From positions 122,752 through 186,751 of the forward strand of contig JAJYLQ010000004.1 in the NCBI GenBank assembly GCA_021787595.1: 64,000 nucleotides of DNA. Reading direction: 5' to 3'. Below are positions 60,147-64,000 of this stretch, piece after piece. The stretch comes from Chloroflexota bacterium (GTDB lineage Bacteria; Chloroflexota; Anaerolineae; Anaerolineales; Villigracilaceae). Position 1 is the first letter of the stretch. The number at the start of each line of letters is the position of its first letter. The notes below the pieces were generated by a model, which was not told where the DNA came from, did no database searches, and saw only the letters and a list, made by a program, of their open reading frames with translations. The position numbers were made by a program, and so were the translations under genes.

Positions 60147-60857
60147 ATGACCGGACTTCTTTATCAGACCGACAGCTACATAAAAGAATTCGATGCAGTC
60201 GTTACGGCGTCTCTCCCGGACGAAAAAGCGGTCGCGCTGGACCAGACGGCTTTCTATCCCGGCGGCGGCGGACAGCCGAACGATGTTGGAAAGTTGGCAG
60301 GTTTAAATGTTTTGAAAGTTCGGAAAGCGGGCGATGATATATTGCATGTCATCGAGGAGGGCGATCTGCCAGCCGTTGGCTCCAAGATTCATGGAGTGAT
60401 TGACTGGGATCGCCGTTATAAATTGATGCGGACTCACACGGCGATGCACATTTTATGCGGATCGGTCTTTCGTGATTACGGCGCGCAAGTCACTGGCGGT
60501 GACATGGAGCCGCTCAAAGGCCGCATGGACTTTGAGTTCGACCGGCTGCAAAAGGAGCTGGTGTCCGTCATCGAAGCGGCGGTCAACCGTGAGGTCCAGG
60601 CCGGACGCGAGGTGCGGGTAAAAATCCTGCCGCGTGCGGAAGCGTTCAAAATCCCGGATTTGATCCGGACGAAGATCAATCTGCTGCCCGAGGGAATCCA
60701 GCAGGTCCGCACGGTCGAGATCGTCGGCCTCGACCTGCAAGCCGATGGCGGGACGCATGTAAAGAACACAGCGGAGGTCGGGAAGATACGTGTCGCAGAT
60801 TACAAAAGCAAAGGCGCCATCAACAAACGCATCTATATCGAGGTGCTGGATCAGTAG
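60147..60857 (+). CDS. AlaX-type alanyl-tRNA editing protein
   Basis: 236 residues with GGAGG 6 nt before the ATG. The trans-editing domain is clear: VALDQTAFYPGGGGQPNDVG near residue 30, the first zinc/catalytic pair HTAMH near 92, and VEIVGLDLQADGGTHVKNT near 200. In most AlaX and AlaRS editing domains the last motif is CxGTHxxxT; here the Cys position reads Asp. It hydrolyses Ser or Gly wrongly attached to tRNA-Ala. The length fits the medium AlaX-M group. Confidence 0.9.
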   Translation: MTGLLYQTDSYIKEFDAVVTASLPDEKAVALDQTAFYPGGGGQPNDVGKLAGLNVLKVRKAGDDILHVIEEGDLPAVGSKIHGVIDWDRRYKLMRTHTAMHILCGSVFRDYGAQVTGGDMEPLKGRMDFEFDRLQKELVSVIEAAVNREVQAGREVRVKILPRAEAFKIPDLIRTKINLLPEGIQQVRTVEIVGLDLQADGGTHVKNTAEVGKIRVADYKSKGAINKRIYIEVLDQ

Positions 60858-60946
60858 GAAGGTTATCCCATTTCGCAGTGCCAGCCTTGAGCTATAATGA
60901 TTCATAGCGATTGCAAAGCAAAGACCAGATACAGAGGAGATACGAA

Positions 60947-61366
60947 ATGAAGACCTATAAGCCTTTTGTGCTGTTGGCTGTGGCGGCGCTGCTGGCGTCA
61001 ACGCTGGCATGTTCGGCTGCCAGCCTGATCGGAGGCAGCCCGACGGCCTCCAATTTTTATATGGCGACCGATAGTTCGGGCAGCAGTTCGACAACCACGT
61101 ATTCGGCCAGCCAGGATTTCTTTGTGTTCTTCAGCGTAAGTAACATACCAAACGGCGCCCAATTTCAGGCCAAATGGTATGCGTTGGATGTGTCCGGTCA
61201 AAATGCGAGCGTCCCATTCCAGACCACGGATTACACTTATCAATCCGGTGTTTCCCAGGTTTACTTCCAATTGACGAACAGCGGCGGCTGGCCGACCGGC
61301 CACTATAAAGTTGAAGTCTATATGAATGGAGCCAAGATCGGCGAACAGGATTTTGCTGTTCAATAA
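60947..61366 (+). CDS. Small predicted lipoprotein
   Basis: 139 residues with GAGGAGA upstream. The signal peptide FVLLAVAALLASTLACSA has a lipobox Cys near residue 22. The mature part has one beta-sandwich-like domain: FYMATDSSGSSSTTTYSASQ, FFVFFSVSNIPNGAQFQAKWY, and YFQLTNSGGWPTGHYKVEVY with IGEQDFAV at the end. That last pattern is common in bacterial surface proteins that handle strand exchange or binding. Function unknown. A -10-like TATAAT lies at 60893-60898 and a terminator follows. Confidence 0.8.
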   Translation: MKTYKPFVLLAVAALLASTLACSAASLIGGSPTASNFYMATDSSGSSSTTTYSASQDFFVFFSVSNIPNGAQFQAKWYALDVSGQNASVPFQTTDYTYQSGVSQVYFQLTNSGGWPTGHYKVEVYMNGAKIGEQDFAVQ

Positions 61367-61384
61367 ACAGAATGCGTTTGGGAT

Positions 61385-61417
61385 AAAAACTGTGCCAGTC
61401 TGGGCGCAGTTTTTTTG
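61385..61417 (+). terminator. Terminator after the small lipoprotein
   Basis: AAAACTGTGCC pairs with GGCGCAGTTTT (one wobble) over a short loop, and a run of seven T residues ends the stem. Confidence 0.82.
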
Positions 61418-61419
61418 AC

Positions 61420-61680
61420 TCACGTTTGTTCGCGCTCGATTTCGCGGATGATTCGAATCTCTTCCGATGAAGCTGGCCCGCCATCATGATACCAATCATC
61501 GAGCAGTGACCACAGCCTGCAGCGCGGACATTGGGTATCGCGCCACATCTTGCCGCAGCGCGGACAAGTGCCATGCGTCGCGAATGTGTTCCATTTGTGC
61601 CTGCATCCGGGCAGGCAAATCCAGCGGAGGTTGGGGGGCGGTTCAAAGCCGCACTTGGGACAATGGATTCTGGTTGTCAT
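61420..61680 (-). CDS. Small zinc-ribbon protein
   Basis: 86 residues with four CxxC-type knuckles or near-knuckles: CPKCGFE at residue 7, CLPGCRHKW near 22, CPRCGKMW near 39 and CPRCRLW near 51. The tail is acidic (SSEEIRIIREIERE). The layout, two paired ribbons, is that of small adaptor proteins with no known enzyme activity. The ATG overlaps by 4 bp the stop of the broken thioesterase gene upstream, so it was once co-translated with a full thioesterase. Confidence 0.78.
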   Translation of the reverse strand: MTTRIHCPKCGFEPPPNLRWICLPGCRHKWNTFATHGTCPRCGKMWRDTQCPRCRLWSLLDDWYHDGGPASSEEIRIIREIEREQT

Positions 61681-61826
61681 GATGATGACTTCTTGTTATG
61701 AGCGGGGAAGACGCTGATCACTTCTTCGGGGATCGCCACGTTGTTGACGTGGCCGTTCTCGTCAATGGCGGATTCGGGAATGGTGAAATCATAAGAATAA
61801 ATTTGGCTGGCAGAATCGTTGGACAT
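61677..61826 (-). pseudogene. Acyl-CoA thioesterase remnant with large in-frame internal deletion
   Basis: A 49-codon frame on the minus strand. The N-terminal 30 residues include YDFTIPESAIDENGHVNNV, the hotdog-fold thioesterase start with its catalytic Asp and the HVNN motif. The frame then jumps directly to AIPEEVISVFPAHN, which looks like the usual C-terminal end (IPEEV.. near the stop). About 85-90 codons of a normal 135-140-residue protein are missing without a frame break. The overlap with the zinc-ribbon gene is kept. It is probably inactive. Confidence 0.65.
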
Positions 61827-61917
61827 CCGCCAAGTTTACCGCGATTAGATTGTCCCGCATTTGAATTTTATGCAATGTAATATGTGCAGCGGAATTCAGT
61901 TATTTCCTGTTTGTTAA

Positions 61918-62097
61918 CTAGCATTACAGCGCAAGGTTGAGCAATCGTTCCCCGCCAATTCTCCCTCACCCTTTCCCTCTCCCAAAGGGAGAGGAGACTC
62001 CCTTCCCCATTTGGGGGAAGGGTTGGGATGAGGGCGAAAACGGTAGGAAAGCCATGAGCAGAACCCTCAAAACTCTAACTTTGCGCTGTAATACTAG
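61918..62097. repeat. 180-bp inverted-repeat (MITE-like) element
   Basis: 21-bp ends 61918-61938 and 62077-62097 (core ATTACAGCGCAA) pair with two mismatches. The interior (61964-62036) is a second palindrome, CCCTCACCC-like and GGGATGAGGG-like, related to the one inside cofE. No ORF. It directly abuts the hairpin-rich leader of the 533-aa gene. A partial copy is at 60092. Confidence 0.8.
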
Positions 62098-62098
62098 C

Positions 62099-62229
62099 GA
62101 GACTTTGTCTCAGACTAACGAGAAAAGAAAGGGTCCAAGTTGCGGGAACAAGTTAGAGGCGGTATAACCGTCTCATTGACACCGCCAAGCGGTGAGATAG
62201 CCTAAAGAGGCACCCAACAACGAGGACCC
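62099..62229 (+). ncRNA. Hairpin-rich structured leader upstream of the 533-aa gene
   Basis: Successive stems: GAGAC/GTCTC (62099-62111); a long-range GGGTCC (62131-62136) with GGACCC (62224-62229) that encloses the rest; GAGGCGGT/ACCGTCTC (62156-62174, loop ATA); CACCGC/GCGGTG (62180-62194, loop CAA); GCCT/AGGC (62200-62211). Five stems in 130 bases, closed by one outer helix, suggest a folded RNA ending 3 nt before the GTG start. Whether it is conserved, or acts as a guide, leader or intron core, cannot be told here. Confidence 0.5.
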
Positions 62230-62232
62230 AAG

Positions 62233-63834
62233 GTGAGTATAACGCAAACTTCACTGGCTGAAATCCTGCGTGAGCATGTGATCTTGGAAGTAGAAAGTAT
62301 CGATCGGATGTATCTGAATGTCTACATTCCGAAGTTGCAACAAGAGAGCGGAGCGAGTTGGTTTCTGAGGGAGCAGCGGAAGTGTCCGATCGCTTCTTCG
62401 GCGGCGATGGGTCCAATCAGCCATGACTTTGTGGAGGCGATTGAGCGCTATGTTGAAAAACATCAGTTGCCGCTCTTGACCTTTGAAAAGGGGCAACGGA
62501 AAGACGAGGTGGTTGCGCCTTACCTGAAAGCGGCGGCTGGTCAGGAAGGGATCGTCTTGGTGGGGAAGGCGCAAGAGAAGACCACTACGTTTCGCACGCT
62601 CAAGGGCCGGGGGCCAGGCGGCTTCCCGCGTCTCTATCGGACGACGGTGATGGTAAATCAGTACTATTTCTACGGGAGAGACTGCGACTTTGGACCGTTC
62701 TTCTTCAAGTTCAGTTCGTACTTTCCCTACACGGCCAAGTTCTGTCTCAACGGGCATGAATATCTCAAGTGTCAATTAAGCCGCGCCGGGATTGCTTACG
62801 AAGCCTTGGATAACGGCATTCTCTCCTGTGTCGATCCTGGGAAACTGCAGAGCTTGGCGGATGATTTGTCGGCAGAGAAAATAGAAGCCCTCGTACGCAA
62901 ATGGCTGGCTCGTCTTCCCCATCCCTTCACTGCGGAGGAGCGCGCCGCGGGCTACGATTATGATCTCTCGATCTTGCAGGCGGAGTTTTCTCTGACCCAA
63001 GTTCTGGATCGGCCGCAGACGGGCCGCTTGTTTTTTGAAGCGGCCATTCGCGAGAACTTGGATTTGGGACGACCGGAAGAAGTCCAGCTAATCTTCGAAC
63101 GCCGCGTGACCCAACGCACGCCCGGACGCTTCCGCACCCGGATCATCACGGAAGGAGTGACTCCGGCGTTACACATTGATTATAAGCACTCCCGCATCAA
63201 GCAATATCATAAAGAGGGTCGAGCCTTGCGTACCGAAACAACCATCAATAACACTCGCGATTTCTACATCGGCAAACGACTAAAGAACCTACCCGCGCTG
63301 CGGGAGGTCGGCTTCAAAGCCAACCGACGTCTCTTACACGTCCAAATGCTCAGCCATAATTGTCTGCTTGGGGAAGACGCCTTTCAACAAGTCAACCAAC
63401 CTCAGACGGTATCCGGACAACGCGTCGCCGGACTGCGCTTCACCGACCCGCGCGTGCAAGCGATGTTGAGTGCCCTCGTCGCCTTTCGTTTCCTGCCCCA
63501 GGGATTTGCCAATCCTGAATTCCGGGCGCTCTTGGCGCCCCTCCTGGGTCTCATCCCAGATCAATTAACTCCCGGGCAAATGACCTATCACCTGCGACGC
63601 CTGCGCCTACATGGCTTGATCGAACGGATCCCTTATACGCACCGCTATCAAGTGACCGACTTCGGTTGGCGTGTGGCTTTTTTCTTCTCCCGCACCTATG
63701 CTCGTATCCTGCGTCCCGGTTTGGCTCATATCGTCCCCACTCCGACACCCATCCATCATCCCCTTCGCCAACGCTTTGATCAATTGGAGCTGGCTATGAA
63801 TGATTGGATCGCTCAGGCCAACTTGACTTCATGA
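62233..63834 (+). CDS. Large protein of unknown function, probably from a mobile element
   Basis: 533 residues from a GTG at 62233. It is not a recognised transposase: no DDE, HUH or serine-recombinase motif is visible. Conserved-looking blocks are YFPYTAKFCLNGHEYLK near residue 165, the basic stretch LHIDYKHSRIKQYHKEGRALR near 320, then TETTINNTRDFYIGK and NRRLLHVQMLSHN, and a C-terminal winged-helix-like MTYHLRRLRLHGLIERIP with HRYQVTDFGWR. I recall similar proteins in many copies in some genomes, which fits mobility, but no search was made. It has a structured leader and an inverted-repeat element upstream and an IS630 end downstream. Function unknown. Confidence 0.7.
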   Translation: MSITQTSLAEILREHVILEVESIDRMYLNVYIPKLQQESGASWFLREQRKCPIASSAAMGPISHDFVEAIERYVEKHQLPLLTFEKGQRKDEVVAPYLKAAAGQEGIVLVGKAQEKTTTFRTLKGRGPGGFPRLYRTTVMVNQYYFYGRDCDFGPFFFKFSSYFPYTAKFCLNGHEYLKCQLSRAGIAYEALDNGILSCVDPGKLQSLADDLSAEKIEALVRKWLARLPHPFTAEERAAGYDYDLSILQAEFSLTQVLDRPQTGRLFFEAAIRENLDLGRPEEVQLIFERRVTQRTPGRFRTRIITEGVTPALHIDYKHSRIKQYHKEGRALRTETTINNTRDFYIGKRLKNLPALREVGFKANRRLLHVQMLSHNCLLGEDAFQQVNQPQTVSGQRVAGLRFTDPRVQAMLSALVAFRFLPQGFANPEFRALLAPLLGLIPDQLTPGQMTYHLRRLRLHGLIERIPYTHRYQVTDFGWRVAFFFSRTYARILRPGLAHIVPTPTPIHHPLRQRFDQLELAMNDWIAQANLTS

Positions 63835-63878
63835 AACTTGACTCATTCTCAACATATTTCTTGCCTTAAGCTTACTAG

Positions 63879-64000
63879 TACTGTGTCAAGCATGCTTTGA
63901 TAAGTGCGATTCGGATTATCCTGTCTCCATACAAAGGAGACAGGCATGGTGAAGAAATATATGGTGGACTTGAGTGAAGAGGAACAGACATTGCTGAACG
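63879..64000 (+). mobile_element. Left end of an IS630-type insertion sequence (runs off the window)
   Basis: TA at 63879-63880 is followed by CTGTGTCAAGCATGC, an IS630-like terminal sequence, and after 50 bp by the start of a transposase gene. Only the left end is visible. Confidence 0.65.
63946..64000 (+). CDS. IS630-family transposase, N-terminal fragment
   Basis: The first 18 codons (MVKKYMVDLSEEEQTLLN) match the helix-turn-helix start typical of IS630 transposases (VKKYIVxLTxEE). AAGGAGA lies 5-6 nt upstream. The catalytic DDE region lies beyond the window edge, so completeness is unknown. Confidence 0.75.
   Translation, partial: MVKKYMVDLSEEEQTLLN

Noticed and set aside
62131..62229. 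Group I intron core (TTGCGGGAA resembles the P element)
   Set aside because: The pairing partner of P4 and the R and S elements in the usual order were not found, so the region is listed only as a structured leader.
62233..63834. Calling the 533-residue protein a transposase
   Set aside because: No DDE, HUH or recombinase motif could be seen; mobility is only suggested by its surroundings.

Overview
The window reads as chromosomal DNA of a Chloroflexota bacterium, most likely class Anaerolineae. This is inferred from gene content: coenzyme F420 biosynthesis with several F420-type enzymes, a half-CtaA/CtaB fusion, a fused COX IV-III subunit, paired MoeA proteins, a membrane NACHT protein, and many short palindromic and heptanucleotide repeats lying between and even inside genes. 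No rRNA, tRNA or CRISPR array was found.

Layout. 1-6428 (+): a probable glucosylglycerate-type compatible-solute cluster with a GH63 hydrolase (5' end cut by the window), two GT4 glycosyltransferases, a histidine phosphatase, and a GpgS-like synthase fused to tandem universal-stress domains. 6425-19212 (mostly -): F420 and base-degradation genes. These are a luciferase-like oxidoreductase, an SsnA-type amidohydrolase next to a fused dihydropyrimidine-dehydrogenase-like flavoprotein, a tightly overlapped F420 operon (cofE, a pyrophosphatase-like protein, a PPOX-type protein, a nitroreductase, a four-helix protein, cofD, cofC), a MntA/HepT toxin-antitoxin pair, an F420:NADP oxidoreductase and a second SsnA-like enzyme. 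19212-24116 (-): a NACHT-HEAT membrane NTPase with a coiled-coil zinc-ribbon protein, then a beta-lactamase-fold serine hydrolase. 24329-32134 (+): proline dehydrogenase, SDR, a membrane glycosyltransferase-like protein, DinB, aminotransferase, a divergent UbiA and MoeA.

32156-34797 looks foreign or rearranged. It holds a collapsed MntA/HepT pseudogene, a lipoprotein, and a Cys-rich secreted protein whose frame runs into antisense modB. 34798-39517: modB, modA and a PadR regulator (-) diverge from a MoeA-periplasmic-binding-domain fusion and a response regulator (+), with a perfect palindrome in between. 39844-47966 (+): cytochrome c, Bcp, then an A2-type cytochrome c oxidase operon with Sco, a cupredoxin-like protein, SURF1 and a CtaA/CtaB fusion. 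48041-54150: four large membrane glycosyltransferase-like proteins. 54355-59739 (-): the main sigma factor and a Gld-type ABC exporter. 59893-64000: small genes, AlaX, a lipoprotein, a thioesterase with a large in-frame deletion, and a mobile region. That region has a 180-bp inverted-repeat element, a hairpin-rich leader, an unrecognised 533-aa protein, and the left end of an IS630-type insertion sequence.

The most notable points are the solute cluster, the F420 operon with a stand-alone FbiB-like nitroreductase, the in-frame repeat insertions in at least seven proteins, the structured leader with the 533-aa protein at the right end, and the truncated junction at modB where modC would be expected.
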